DNA from: Shewanella phaeophyticola
GTDB lineage: Bacteria; Pseudomonadota; Gammaproteobacteria; Enterobacterales; Shewanellaceae
Assembly (NCBI RefSeq): GCF_025398315.1
Contig: NZ_JAODOQ010000001.1
Coordinates: 3,658,001-3,722,000 of the forward strand
Direction: 5' to 3'
DNA length: 64,000 nucleotides
In this document: positions 55,752-64,000 of the stretch, piece after piece
Layout: each line of letters begins with the position of its first letter
Position numbering within the stretch: the stretch's first letter is position 1
The notes under the pieces: model-generated
The model's database searches: none
Seen by the model: only the letters and a program-made list of their open reading frames with translations
What the model was told of the DNA's origin: nothing
Program-made: the position numbers and the translations under genes

Positions 55752-56623
55752 TTACCCTATAGTATGTCTAAATTTGAGGTAAGCGGCAGTTACCGCACTC
55801 GCATCTTCTACTTGAGGGTAATGCCCGAGTGTCGGCAGGGTGGTAACATTGGCATTGGGGATCAATTGACTGTAGCGATCGATCATATGCTGACCCGAGA
55901 TCGGATCTAATGCACCCGCAATCAATTTAACGGGTACAGGGCTGTTCACTAGCGCCCCAACCCAACGTTGACGGTGTTGTTTACGTTGGGTCATATAGGT
56001 GATGATTTTGTGCATCACTGCAATACCATCATTATGGATTAACAATTGCCAAAGCGTATCGACTACCTCTGGCGTTGGCGGGGTTGCTGAGCCAAATATA
56101 TGGTGTAAGTTGGCAGCAAATTTTGGCTTAGTGATCTTTTTTGCCACAAAGGCCCTATGGGCGATAACAATAACTTTTGAATCAATACCGGTTTGTGGGT
56201 TTCAGGAAATAAGCCGCCATTTAATAAACACACGCTGTTAATGTGAATGTTGCTATCACCATCAACTTGTCTTGCAAGTAGCTCTTGTGCAACAGTATCA
56301 CCGTAATCATGGGCTAAAATATGATATTCATTCACGCCTAACTTAGCTAAAAATGCCTGATAAATATCGGCTTGCTGGCTGATTAAATACTCGCTATTTT
56401 TAGGTTTGTCAGACAAGCCAAAACCCAGCATATCAAGGGTTATCACATAATAATGTTCAATGAGTTGTGGCCACATGCCTTCCCAATCCCAGCTGGCGCT
56501 AGGAAAACCATGAATAAGCAATAATGCTGGTGCAGAGGGATTTCCCCCTGTACGCGTAAAAATTTGCTGGTCATTAAGTTGTTCAAACTGCCCATGTTGT
56601 TGCCATTCATCCAATGAAATCAT
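55752..56623 (-). pseudogene. Alpha/beta hydrolase, one missing base
   Basis: Read through, about 290 residues. The oxyanion region is [18 protein letters not shown], with [12 protein letters not shown] and nucleophile elbow [10 protein letters not shown] (Asp nucleophile, as in haloalkane dehalogenase/epoxide hydrolase-like members). The C-terminal acid region is LIAGALDPISG, and the catalytic His is in TLPTLGHYPQVE. The frame changes at about 56146-56148; adding one base restores [16 protein letters not shown]. The start MISLDEW at 56623 follows AAGGGATAAGC. The ArsR-type regulator lies just upstream on the same strand. Confidence 0.83.
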
Positions 56624-56651
56624 TATGCTTATCCCTTTAATTATTGTTTTA

Positions 56652-56954
56652 TCAGGGCTTTGGAATTTGCTCGTCTGCACAACATTCATCTTGCAAAAAA
56701 CCAATGACTGACTGCAAGGTATCATATTCTGTAATACAAAATAACGTTCTCCCTTCGCGGCGCTGCTTAATTAACCCCGCCGACACTAAGCTAGACACAT
56801 GGTGAGACAGTGTAGAGCCTGGGATGTCTAGTTTTTGCTGTAAACCACCGACAGCAATCCCTTGATAACCCGCGCGCACAACCGCACGGTAAATCATCAA
56901 TCTTGTAGGGTGACCTAATTCTTTCAATGCTTTAGCAATAAAATCGATATCCAT
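56652..56954 (-). CDS. ArsR-family winged-helix repressor
   Basis: A 100-residue ArsR-type protein: [40 protein letters not shown] (recognition helix) and [16 protein letters not shown]-terminal CC pair (QDECCADEQ) could bind arsenic or another thiophilic ligand. It is divergent from a DUF318-type permease, with two near-identical operator-like repeats between them. This is a typical self-regulated efflux switch. Confidence 0.9.
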   Translation of the reverse strand: MDIDFIAKALKELGHPTRLMIYRAVVRAGYQGIAVGGLQQKLDIPGSTLSHHVSSLVSAGLIKQRREGRTLFCITEYDTLQSVIGFLQDECCADEQIPKP

Positions 56955-56974
56955 AACGACACCTTAAAGAAATT

Positions 56975-56996
56975 TATATTTCGATAATACTAGAAA
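56975..56996. promoter_or_regulatory. ArsR operator copy 1
   Basis: TATATTTCGAT-AATA-CTAGAAAC, partly palindromic (ATTTC...GAAA). It lies 20 bases upstream of the arsR start codon and is repeated at 57024-57047. Confidence 0.65.
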
Positions 56997-57023
56997 CAAC
57001 TTGCCCTCGCTATCATTGAACTA

Positions 57024-57047
57024 TATATTTCGATCCTTCTAGAAATA
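57024..57047. promoter_or_regulatory. ArsR operator copy 2
   Basis: TATATTTCGAT-CCTT-CTAGAAATA, the better palindrome of the pair, 26 bases before the permease start. Confidence 0.65.
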
Positions 57048-57072
57048 CAGTTTAATTGTATGGGTCACTATC

Positions 57073-57969
57073 ATGTTGCAAGAAACCGTAAATATGTTTG
57101 TATTTTTAACCGTAGAATTAACCACGTTATTCTTATTGATTAGCTATTTAGTTGGAGTACTACAAACTTATGTGCCACCGCATAAAATCCAAGCCATTTT
57201 GAGTGACAAACACGGAAAAGGTTATATTATTGCTGGTTTTTTAGGGGCTATAACCCCTTTTTGTTCTTGTTCAACAATCCCCTTTTTAAAAGGTTTATTA
57301 AGAGCCAAAGCCGGGTTTGGCACCATGATGGTATTTTTGTTTGCCAGCCCTTTGCTTAACCCCATCATTATTGGTCTATTTACCGTAACCTTTGGACTTA
57401 AGGTGACCTTATTTTATTTTGTCATCGCCATGGGGGTATCGGTTATTGCAGGCTTCAGCTTAGAAAAACTCGGCTTTGAAAAGCACATCAAGCCAGAAGC
57501 CTACTTAGCCCCTGCCGCAAAAGGATGTAAATCAGCATGTGAGGGTAAATCTGCCCCCGAAAATAAATGGAAAACCATTTGGCTAAGCACTTGGAGCGAC
57601 TTTAAGAAAGTCTTGCCGTATTTAATTGGCGGTATTGCGATTGGTTCACTAATTTATGGTTTTATGCCAACTGAGTTAGTGGCTAAATATGCCAGTGACA
57701 ACAATCCGTTTGCTATCCCGATTGCAGCCGTTATTGGTATTCCGCTATACATACGCGCAGAAGCGGTTATTCCATTAAGTGCAGCACTTGCGGCCAAAGG
57801 CATGGGGCTGGGTGCAGTAATGGCACTGATTATTGGCAGCGCGGGCGCCAGTTTAACGGAGGTCATTTTACTTAAAGCCATTTTTAAAAATGCTTTAGTG
57901 ATAGTATTTCTGGCAGTTATTTTGTCTATGGCTGTATTGGCCGGCTACCTATACCAATTTTTGTTCTAA
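57073..57969 (+). CDS. DUF318-family permease (ArsP-like)
   Basis: A 298-residue membrane protein with about eight hydrophobic segments. The signature AITPFCSCSTIPFLKGL and the mirrored AEAVIPLSAALAAKGMGLGA in the second half mark the two-fold DUF318/ArsP family. A cysteine-bearing loop (AKGCKSACEGKSA) separates the halves. ArsP members export trivalent organoarsenicals. Pairing with a divergent ArsR repressor supports metal/metalloid efflux, but the substrate is not certain. Confidence 0.87.
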   Translation: MLQETVNMFVFLTVELTTLFLLISYLVGVLQTYVPPHKIQAILSDKHGKGYIIAGFLGAITPFCSCSTIPFLKGLLRAKAGFGTMMVFLFASPLLNPIIIGLFTVTFGLKVTLFYFVIAMGVSVIAGFSLEKLGFEKHIKPEAYLAPAAKGCKSACEGKSAPENKWKTIWLSTWSDFKKVLPYLIGGIAIGSLIYGFMPTELVAKYASDNNPFAIPIAAVIGIPLYIRAEAVIPLSAALAAKGMGLGAVMALIIGSAGASLTEVILLKAIFKNALVIVFLAVILSMAVLAGYLYQFLF

Positions 57970-58067
57970 TTTCTAACCCAGCACTCAAAACTAATATAAG
58001 TAACACCTGTAAAACCCTTGAGTGTAGTATTTTTTAATCTGAACATTATACTGACAATTATTCAATC

Positions 58068-60040
58068 ATGCTTACGGTATACATGTTCATGCACGAACAA
58101 GAAGACCCACAAATATTAAATGATCAAATAAATTTACTATATCGTAGCGCGATACCAGGTATTGCCGCTACCGTAATAGCTTCTGCAGGTCTGGCTTTTG
58201 GGTTTAAAAACCAATCTATATCAGATGATAAATTACTGTGGTGGTTGTGCTTATCAGTATTAATGGTCTTGCGCTCATTCGACACTTTTTTGTGGTTGAA
58301 ACGCAGCATCAAAGGCATCGTTGGTTCAAAAAATGACTTATACCGCTATAGTAGCGGGGCTATCTTAACGGCATTTTTTGGATCTTTTTTTGCCTGTTTT
58401 TTTATAATAGTTTAGGAATTAATGAATTATTTTCCGCTTTAGTTATTGTGTCAGCCATGGCTGGAGGAGCTTCAACGATACTATCTGGCCATAAACTGGT
58501 ATCACAAACATACATGTTATTATTGTTAGTTCCCTTTTCAATTCAAATGATTATAGGTGGTAATCCAGCCCATCAAATGTTGGGATATTTAGGGTTAGCT
58601 TACGCTTTTGTTATGTTCTCTATCGCCAAAACTGCCGCCGACTTTACTAAGCATTCTATTATGTTACGTAATGAACACAGTTCACTTTTAAAAAATATGG
58701 AACAACAGGTCGAAAAGAGAACGCAAGAAGTCATCGAGTTAAGCCAGCATGATCCCCTCACCCACCTATTGAATCGCCGCGCATTTATCACTACAGCTAA
58801 TCAACAGCTTTCACTTATGAAGCAGAAAGTTAGCTATGCTATTTTTTTCATAGATTTAGATAAATTTAAACTAGCCAATGATAATTTTGGCCATAAAGTG
58901 GGCGACGAGGTGCTCTGCGAGGTAGCCAAACGAATTAAACAAGCCTGTAAATATAATGAAATTATCTGTCGATGGGGCGGTGATGAATTTATTATATTGG
59001 CGCATCAAACATCGCACTATCGCTTTACTGAATTAGCTATCACGCTAAAGAGATATATCAACCTGCCAATTGTAACCTCGCAACACGTTATTAATATGGA
59101 CTGTTCGATCGGAATAGCGACATATCCCGAACACGGCCAATCTCTTTCTGATTTAATTAGCTTGGCCGACTTGTCTATGTACAGCCGCAAAGGTGGCGAA
59201 AATAGTGATTATGTAATGTTTAGTGGTGAGTTAAAGCAAAAAATTAAATATGACATGCATTTAAGCAAAGGGATTGCCCGTGCCGTATCTGAAAAGCAAT
59301 TATATCTTGTTTATCAACCCATAATAGAATCAACAACAGGTGAGATTGCGACGGTAGAAGCATTATTAAGATGGGATTTTGAAGGAGAATTGATTTCACC
59401 CGAAGTCTTTATCCCACTGGCAGAAAAAAATGGTGCGATTAAAGAAATTGGCTATTGGGTAATAGAAGAATCGATGCGGCGATTAACAGCATTACAAAAA
59501 ATAAATCCAACATTGCAAATAGCCATTAATGTGTCGGTTATTCAATTTGAAGACGCCAACTTTGTTAATAAAGTGTATCATATTGTACGGTCACATAATG
59601 TTGCACCGAACAATGTACATATTGAAATCACGGAATCCGTATTTTCAAGTGATAAACTGTATCTAATTAATATGGTAAGAGATTTGCAAGCTTTAGGCTT
59701 TCAGATTTCGATTGATGATTTTGGTACTGGTTACTCTTCATTGTCGGTAATCCAAGATCTAGATATAAATTTTGTCAAAATTGATCGTTCCTTCATCACT
59801 AATTTGCATCTCAATGGCATTGATATTGTTAAAGCCGTTATGGTGATGTCTCATGGGCTTCGTTACCGTGTTATTGCTGAAGGTGTAGAAGATCTGCAAC
59901 AAGCTAATGCCTTAACCGCATTGGGGATCCATTACTTACAAGGTTATTTATTTGATAAGCCATTAGAGTTTGAAATTTTAGAAATAAAGTTACAACGTCA
60001 CTCAGGTGATCAACTCACTTCTGTTTATTTAACCCCTTGA
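58068..60040 (+). pseudogene. Membrane GGDEF-EAL cyclic-di-GMP enzyme, frameshift in a T7 run
   Basis: Read through, about 656 residues. An N-terminal sensor has about five membrane segments, then a short coiled coil (LLKNMEQQVEKRTQEVIELS). The GGDEF domain has RWGGDEFIILA and FIDLDKFKLANDNFGHKVGD. The EAL domain has TVEALLRWD, NVSVIQFEDANF and SIDDFGTGYSSLS. Both active sites look intact, so it may make and degrade c-di-GMP. The frame breaks in seven Ts at 58397-58403; eight Ts would restore FFACFFYNSLGINELF. This is either a homopolymer error or a slippage switch. Confidence 0.85.
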
Positions 60041-60059
60041 GATGTAATGGAGAAAATCT

Positions 60060-60806
60060 GTGTTAACCGACCCAATCTTTTGGCTTGTCGCAATACCAGC
60101 CGTACTCATTACTGGCATCTCTAAATCAGGCTTTGCTGGCGGCGCAGGTGGATTAACGGTTCCATTATTAGCTCTCGCCATCAGTCCTGCTGCAGCTGCT
60201 GCGGTAATGTTACCGCTACTGGTTTACATGGACTTTTTAAGTGTCCGCTCCTGGTGGAATAAACAAAGCAATCAACAATTACACATTTTACTGCCCGCGG
60301 CCATTGTCGGTATTGTGCTGGCGTATTTATTGTTTGATCAACTTAATGAGCAGTATCTTCGCGGTATTTTAGGTGTTATTTCTTTAGGCTTTGGGATTTA
60401 TGGGTTAACGTTTGGTGAGTGGTCGCAGCGTAAACCGTCTACTTTAATTGGCCGAATATGCGGCACGATTGCGGGGTTTACCAGCTTTGTTGCCCATGCC
60501 GGTGATTCACCACTCAATGCGTATTTAATCCCGCAGCGCTTACCCAAAACTCAATACCTTGGCACTGCAGTGATGTTTTTTGCCGTAGTCAATGCTGTCA
60601 AGCTCATCCCTTATGCCATGTTAGGACAAATCAACCTGAGCAATTTAATGGTGTCGGCAATACTTGCTCCCATTGCTTGGGTTGGAGTAAAACTGGGGTT
60701 GCGGATCCAAGATAAATTTAATGAAAAACACTTTAAACAAGTGATATTAAGTTTGATGATAGTTGTTGGTCTGCGCTTATTATGGAGCGCATTGTTGCCA
60801 TCGTAA
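60060..60806 (+). CDS. TSUP-family (TauE/SafE-like) membrane exporter
   Basis: A 248-residue protein with about eight transmembrane segments, starting GTG after AATGGAGAAAATCT. TGISKSGFAGGAGGLTVPLL is the first half-motif of the TSUP family, and ICGTIAGFTSFVAHAGDSPL the second. Members move sulfite, sulfoacetate or related anions. It lies 20 bases after the GGDEF-EAL gene and 17 before the flavin reductase, so it could share a transcript with the latter. Confidence 0.88.
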   Translation: MLTDPIFWLVAIPAVLITGISKSGFAGGAGGLTVPLLALAISPAAAAAVMLPLLVYMDFLSVRSWWNKQSNQQLHILLPAAIVGIVLAYLLFDQLNEQYLRGILGVISLGFGIYGLTFGEWSQRKPSTLIGRICGTIAGFTSFVAHAGDSPLNAYLIPQRLPKTQYLGTAVMFFAVVNAVKLIPYAMLGQINLSNLMVSAILAPIAWVGVKLGLRIQDKFNEKHFKQVILSLMIVVGLRLLWSALLPS

Positions 60807-60822
60807 TGCACAAGGACATGTC

Positions 60823-61451
60823 ATGAACACGAATGAACGATTTTTTTATGAACCTCGCAAAGGCCATGGTTTACCACATAATCCATTAAATGCGATTATT
60901 GGCTCACGCCCTATTGGCTGGATTTCAACGCGTAATGCCCAGGGGCAGCGAAACTTAGCCCCTTATAGCTTTTTTAACTGCTTTAACTATGACCCACCGC
61001 TCATTGGTTTTGCCAGTACCGCCTGGAAAGACAGTGTGGCCAATATTGTTGAAACAGGCGAGTTTGTGTGGAACTTAACGACTCGCACGTTAGCCGAGCA
61101 AATGAACCTAACTTCAGCGGCTTTACCTCGTGGCACTGACGAGTTTGAATTTGCAGGGTTAACCCCAGTAGCAGGCAATATTGTCGCGGCAGATAGGGTC
61201 GCCGAAAGCCCTGTCAACTTTGAATGTAAATTAACGCAATGTATTCAACTCACTGCTGCGAATGGTGACAAAATTGATACCTGGTTAGTGCTGGGAGAAG
61301 TGGTCGCTGTACACATTGAAAAGCACTTACTCAGTGCAGAAGGCATTTACCAAACAGCATTAGCAGAGCCAGTGTTACGCGCTGGCGGCTCTCGGCTTAT
61401 TACGGTATTTCAGACGAACATCGTTTCGACTTGCATCGCCCTAGCCTTTAA
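60823..61451 (+). pseudogene. Flavin reductase-like protein, frameshift near the end; MITE at its stop codon
   Basis: About 209 residues with the flavin-reductase/FMN-binding split-barrel motifs AIIGSRPIGWISTRNAQGQR, APYSFFNCFNYDPPLIGFA and GEFVWNLTTRTLAEQM. Near 61391-61396 one base is missing. In the restored frame the protein ends YYGISDEHRFDLHRPSL with TAA at 61449-61451. That TAA is also the 3-bp target duplication of the MITE that follows. The start ATG has AAGGA upstream. As sequenced, translation continues into the MITE until 61503. Confidence 0.85.
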
Positions 61452-61854
61452 TACCAATTCCACTAATTATCTGGTCATTCAGCGGGAATTCTGTACCTTC
61501 TAGGCAAGTAATAGGATTGTAGGCATAGTTGCTCTCGGCAACTGCTCCTGCGTTGCTCTACCTCCTGCATCCATGCAGTCGTCGGCAACTGCTCCTGCGT
61601 TGCTCTACCTCCTGCATCCATGCAGTCGTCGGCAACTGCTCCTGCGTTGCTCTACCTCCTGCATCCATGCAGTCGTACGTCAAAATACTATTAAGCAGCA
61701 TAGAAGGCACAGAAACCCGCCTTGCAGGAGGCGCTCAGACTGTCCATTTCTTTGTTGCATTGCCTTAGAAGGGAATAACCATTATTTCAACAATGCGCCT
61801 CAAACTGAACAGCCTGAGCGACTCTGATTGGTCACATAATTAATGGAAATGGTA
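61452..61854 (+). mobile_element. MITE family 1, copy B (403 bp), with a triplicated 47-bp unit
   Basis: Termini TACCAATTCCACTAATTAT and (inverted) TACCATTTCCATTAATTAT, with a 3-bp TAA duplication at 61449-61451 and 61855-61857. It is the same element as 11820-12128 inverted. It differs by exactly 94 bases because a 47-base unit occurs three times (61536-61582, 61583-61629, 61630-61676) instead of once. Confidence 0.9.
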
Positions 61855-61880
61855 TAATACCAATTCCATTATAATGGAAT

Positions 61881-61909
61881 AATTAAGGCTACCATTGGTA
61901 GCCTTAATT
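61881..61909. terminator. Intrinsic terminator
   Basis: AATTAAGGCTACC and GGTAGCCTTAATT form a 13-bp stem followed by TTT. It lies just past the beta-barrel gene stop and may serve both strands. Confidence 0.85.
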
Positions 61910-61932
61910 TTTAAGATTTATCGAATTGATAA

Positions 61933-62511
61933 TTAAAATTGATAATGTAAACCTAATGCAAGTTGCTCGATTTCAGCATCAATATCATCCACATAGCCAT
62001 ATTCATCAATATCAAGATCACCTTTGCTCATATCATAACTTACACGAAGATTGAGGTTTTCAGTTAATGCGGCGTTTAAGCCTATACCATAAGTAAAGCC
62101 AAATCCCGAAGCGGTAAAGTCATCATAGTAACTATCAACAACCACCGCCATTGATGCGATACCCACTTTAGCAAATAGCGAAAATGTGTCATTAACACGT
62201 GCAGTAAATGTTGGGGTAAAGGTGAGTGCGCCAGCTACCACATCAAAACCGTCTTCACCGACATCTGCGGCAAAAAAGTTACTTTCTAAACCAAACCAAT
62301 CGTTAAACTGATAACCACCGTATATCCCAAAACCTGTCGCATCGGCTGAGCCACTGGCATCACCAGAACCGAGCTCTGTTTTATTGATTGCACCACCAAT
62401 ATAAAAACCGCTGTTATCTGATGTTGATGAGTGTGTATCCGTACTGGCAAAGGCTGGAGAGACTAAAACAGCGCACAAGGTTGTGGCTAAAAGAGAGATT
62501 TTGTACATCAT
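61933..62511 (-). CDS. Small outer-membrane beta-barrel protein (OmpA-like barrel)
   Basis: A 192-residue protein with a signal peptide (LLATTLCAVLVSPAFA). An eight-strand-type barrel follows: GFYIGGAINKTELGSG, GYQFNDWFGLESNFFAADVG, FSLFAKVGIASM and GIGLNAALTENLNLRVSYDM. It ends ALGLHYQF with the terminal Phe signature. It is a member of the OMP_b-brl porin-like family. Its function is structural or unknown. Confidence 0.87.
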   Translation of the reverse strand: MMYKISLLATTLCAVLVSPAFASTDTHSSTSDNSGFYIGGAINKTELGSGDASGSADATGFGIYGGYQFNDWFGLESNFFAADVGEDGFDVVAGALTFTPTFTARVNDTFSLFAKVGIASMAVVVDSYYDDFTASGFGFTYGIGLNAALTENLNLRVSYDMSKGDLDIDEYGYVDDIDAEIEQLALGLHYQF

Positions 62512-62670
62512 TGTTCCTTAATGATATTGATAAAAAGCGCGAGCATCATACTACAAATAGCATAAACGTAAATAGCTAATATCATTAATTTTTCACTGTG
62601 AGATATCGCGCTAATACATCGATTTACCCACCATTTAAAATCAGTTGAACTCACAAAATACAGACAGAAA

Positions 62671-62714
62671 AAAGCCCAAGTGGTCGCCTAAATCAGGCTG
62701 CCACTTGGGCTGTT
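62671..62714 (-). terminator. Intrinsic terminator
   Basis: GCCCAAGTGG and CCACTTGGGC stems with an A/T-rich tract on each side. It ends the peptidoglycan-binding gene on the minus strand. Confidence 0.85.
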
Positions 62715-62733
62715 TTATTTAATAAAAGCTAAC

Positions 62734-64000
62734 TTAAAGGCTAACGCCTAATGCTTTTACTGTTTCGATATTGATGTACTTATCGGTTGGTAAATCATTA
62801 TCTTTTTGGAACGCGTTTACCGCTTTAATGGTATCAACACCCACTACGCCATCAATCTTGCCAGGGTTATAGCCTTTAGTGACTAATGCCTGTTGTAGAT
62901 CGGTAATGGTTGAGCGTGTCATGTTGGTTTCACATAAAATTGGACGCCATTCCATGAAGCCATCTTTATCAATACGACTCAGTGACACGGTTTCAAATTC
63001 AGCTGGGATTTCTGTGCGCAGCTCTTTGGTTTCAGAAACCAGCTTAGTCACGTTCATCGTTTCATACTTAGCTGCAATGTCGACACGCTGAGTCGTCGCA
63101 GGGCTAACCACAACACGGCGGCTGACGGTTTCATATTCAGCTGGCGTGGCAGTTAAACAAATCTTATTACCAGTACGCGTCGCTTTTGGATGCTCGTCGT
63201 TATGCACTTCATGCCATACAAATTCAACGTCAGCGACTTTTTGGGTCACTTGTACATCTTTGTACTTAGCCGGTACTTGAGTGCGAACTTCTTTGGCTTC
63301 GCTCACTAACTCTTGTACACGTACTGTTTCGTATTCTTCTGGAATATCTACAGTGCGAGTGGTAGCCGGTGACACTAATACACGCTTAGTGAGCGTTTTA
63401 TAAGTGGCAGGGACTTCAACTAAACACATGATTTCGCCTGTGGCTTCATCAATCTTTTGAATTGGATCTACGCCCTTTTTCCAAATGGTGTGAGCCGGTA
63501 CGTCGACAACTTCTTCAGTAACCGTTTCATATTGCGCAGCAACTTGCTCCATGCGGGTGCTGGCTTCTTTAACCAAAATACGCTTTTCTACCCAGCGAAA
63601 TTCAGCAGGAATAGTTTCAACAACTTCATAAGCTTCAGCAACTAATACAGACTCACCCTTTTGCTCGTAACGTGCTGGCATGTAATGTTCGTGGAAACAC
63701 ATACCGGCTGTAGCACTATTAAGGTTAATACCATGATCGCTAGCGGCTTTTAATAACTCTGCACTGGCTGGCGCACTGCCCTTACGTAAGTCAACTAACC
63801 ACTGCTCACCTGCTGCACGAACTAATTTTTGCTCGGTAACTACGTCATACGTTGCAGGTACTGCAACCATTTTGTAGCTAGCAGGTTGCACCTCAATGGT
63901 CTCAGTAACTTGTTGATATTGTGCAGGCACAATATCAACTTTTTCACTGGCTTCTTTTACCATCACGGTTTCGGTGTAGTTTTGGTAAGTGGGCTCAACC
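62734..64000 (-). CDS. Repeat-rich protein with C-terminal peptidoglycan-binding domain, N-terminus outside window
   Basis: The frame stays open to the window edge (VEPTYQNYTETVMVKEA precedes the first internal ATG), so the start lies outside. The visible part has many degenerate repeats of the form (V/I)PA.Y..V followed by V.V..A (for example VPAQYQQVTETIEVQPASYK, IPAEFRWVEKRILVKEA, VPATYKTLTKRVLVSPA). A PG_binding_1 domain follows at the C-terminus (TDLQQALVTKGYNPGKIDGV, AVNAFQKDNDLP). It is probably an envelope protein anchored to peptidoglycan; what the repeats do is unknown. Confidence 0.8.
   Translation of the reverse strand, partial: VEPTYQNYTETVMVKEASEKVDIVPAQYQQVTETIEVQPASYKMVAVPATYDVVTEQKLVRAAGEQWLVDLRKGSAPASAELLKAASDHGINLNSATAGMCFHEHYMPARYEQKGESVLVAEAYEVVETIPAEFRWVEKRILVKEASTRMEQVAAQYETVTEEVVDVPAHTIWKKGVDPIQKIDEATGEIMCLVEVPATYKTLTKRVLVSPATTRTVDIPEEYETVRVQELVSEAKEVRTQVPAKYKDVQVTQKVADVEFVWHEVHNDEHPKATRTGNKICLTATPAEYETVSRRVVVSPATTQRVDIAAKYETMNVTKLVSETKELRTEIPAEFETVSLSRIDKDGFMEWRPILCETNMTRSTITDLQQALVTKGYNPGKIDGVVGVDTIKAVNAFQKDNDLPTDKYINIETVKALGVSL

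Noticed and set aside
61529-61827. Two overlapping ORFs with repeated CSTSCIHAV-type peptides
   Set aside because: They are translations of the triplicated 47-base unit inside a non-coding MITE; frame openness comes from the repeat.

Overview
The window looks like chromosomal DNA of a marine gammaproteobacterium of the Shewanella/Alteromonadales type. This rests on moderate GC, many TonB-dependent receptors and outer-membrane proteins, a class II hcp-hcr pair, and small lineage-typical families (DUF3012, DUF3087, DUF3157, DUF5062, DUF3859). The genus is inferred from gene content, not proven.

Layout. 0-2.6 kb: the 3' part of mtgA and a radical SAM gene. 2.6-9.7 kb: an accessory stretch with higBA and yefM-yoeB toxin-antitoxin pairs, small unrecognised ORFs, a group II intron 5' remnant, REP-like repeats and a direct repeat bracketing one unknown gene. 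9.9-26 kb: a phosphatase-like gene; a TonB-dependent receptor with a tandem beta-helix lipoprotein; an antiporter; arfB, aroQ and an rRNA-type methyltransferase; phoD; ohr. 26-43.3 kb: metabolic and housekeeping genes, a porin, hcp-hcr and an M3 peptidase. 43.5-47.4 kb: tRNA-Ser(TGA) followed by an accessory zone with duplicated tRNA-tail-like sequence, a chemoreceptor, a transposase remnant and RHS fragments. 47.4-52.7 kb: a siderophore-type receptor divergent from a Zn/Mn-type ABC transporter. 53-64 kb: lipoprotein, phosphodiesterase, ArsR-controlled permease, GGDEF-EAL protein, TSUP exporter, flavin reductase, small beta-barrel protein and a repeat-rich peptidoglycan-binding protein.

How genes work together. 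Two loci carry arrays of 11-bp-spaced TGTCAT-type repeats, as expected for PhoB. One lies upstream of phoD, the other upstream of the beta-helix lipoprotein and receptor operon, at almost the same distance from the start codon. This suggests an uncharacterised phosphate-starvation outer-membrane acquisition system alongside a secreted phosphatase. Other visible circuits are an NsrR-like site at hcp, OhrR-like boxes at ohr, paired ArsR-like operators at the permease, a Fur-like box at the siderophore receptor, and palindromes at both toxin-antitoxin operons.

Two non-autonomous mobile elements (MITE-like) each occur twice with clear target duplications. One copy cleanly interrupts a luciferase-like oxidoreductase gene; another sits exactly at the stop codon of a flavin reductase. 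At least twelve otherwise well-preserved genes carry a single frameshift or stop. That is either consensus error in this assembly or very recent decay, so these entries are marked as pseudogenes with that caveat.
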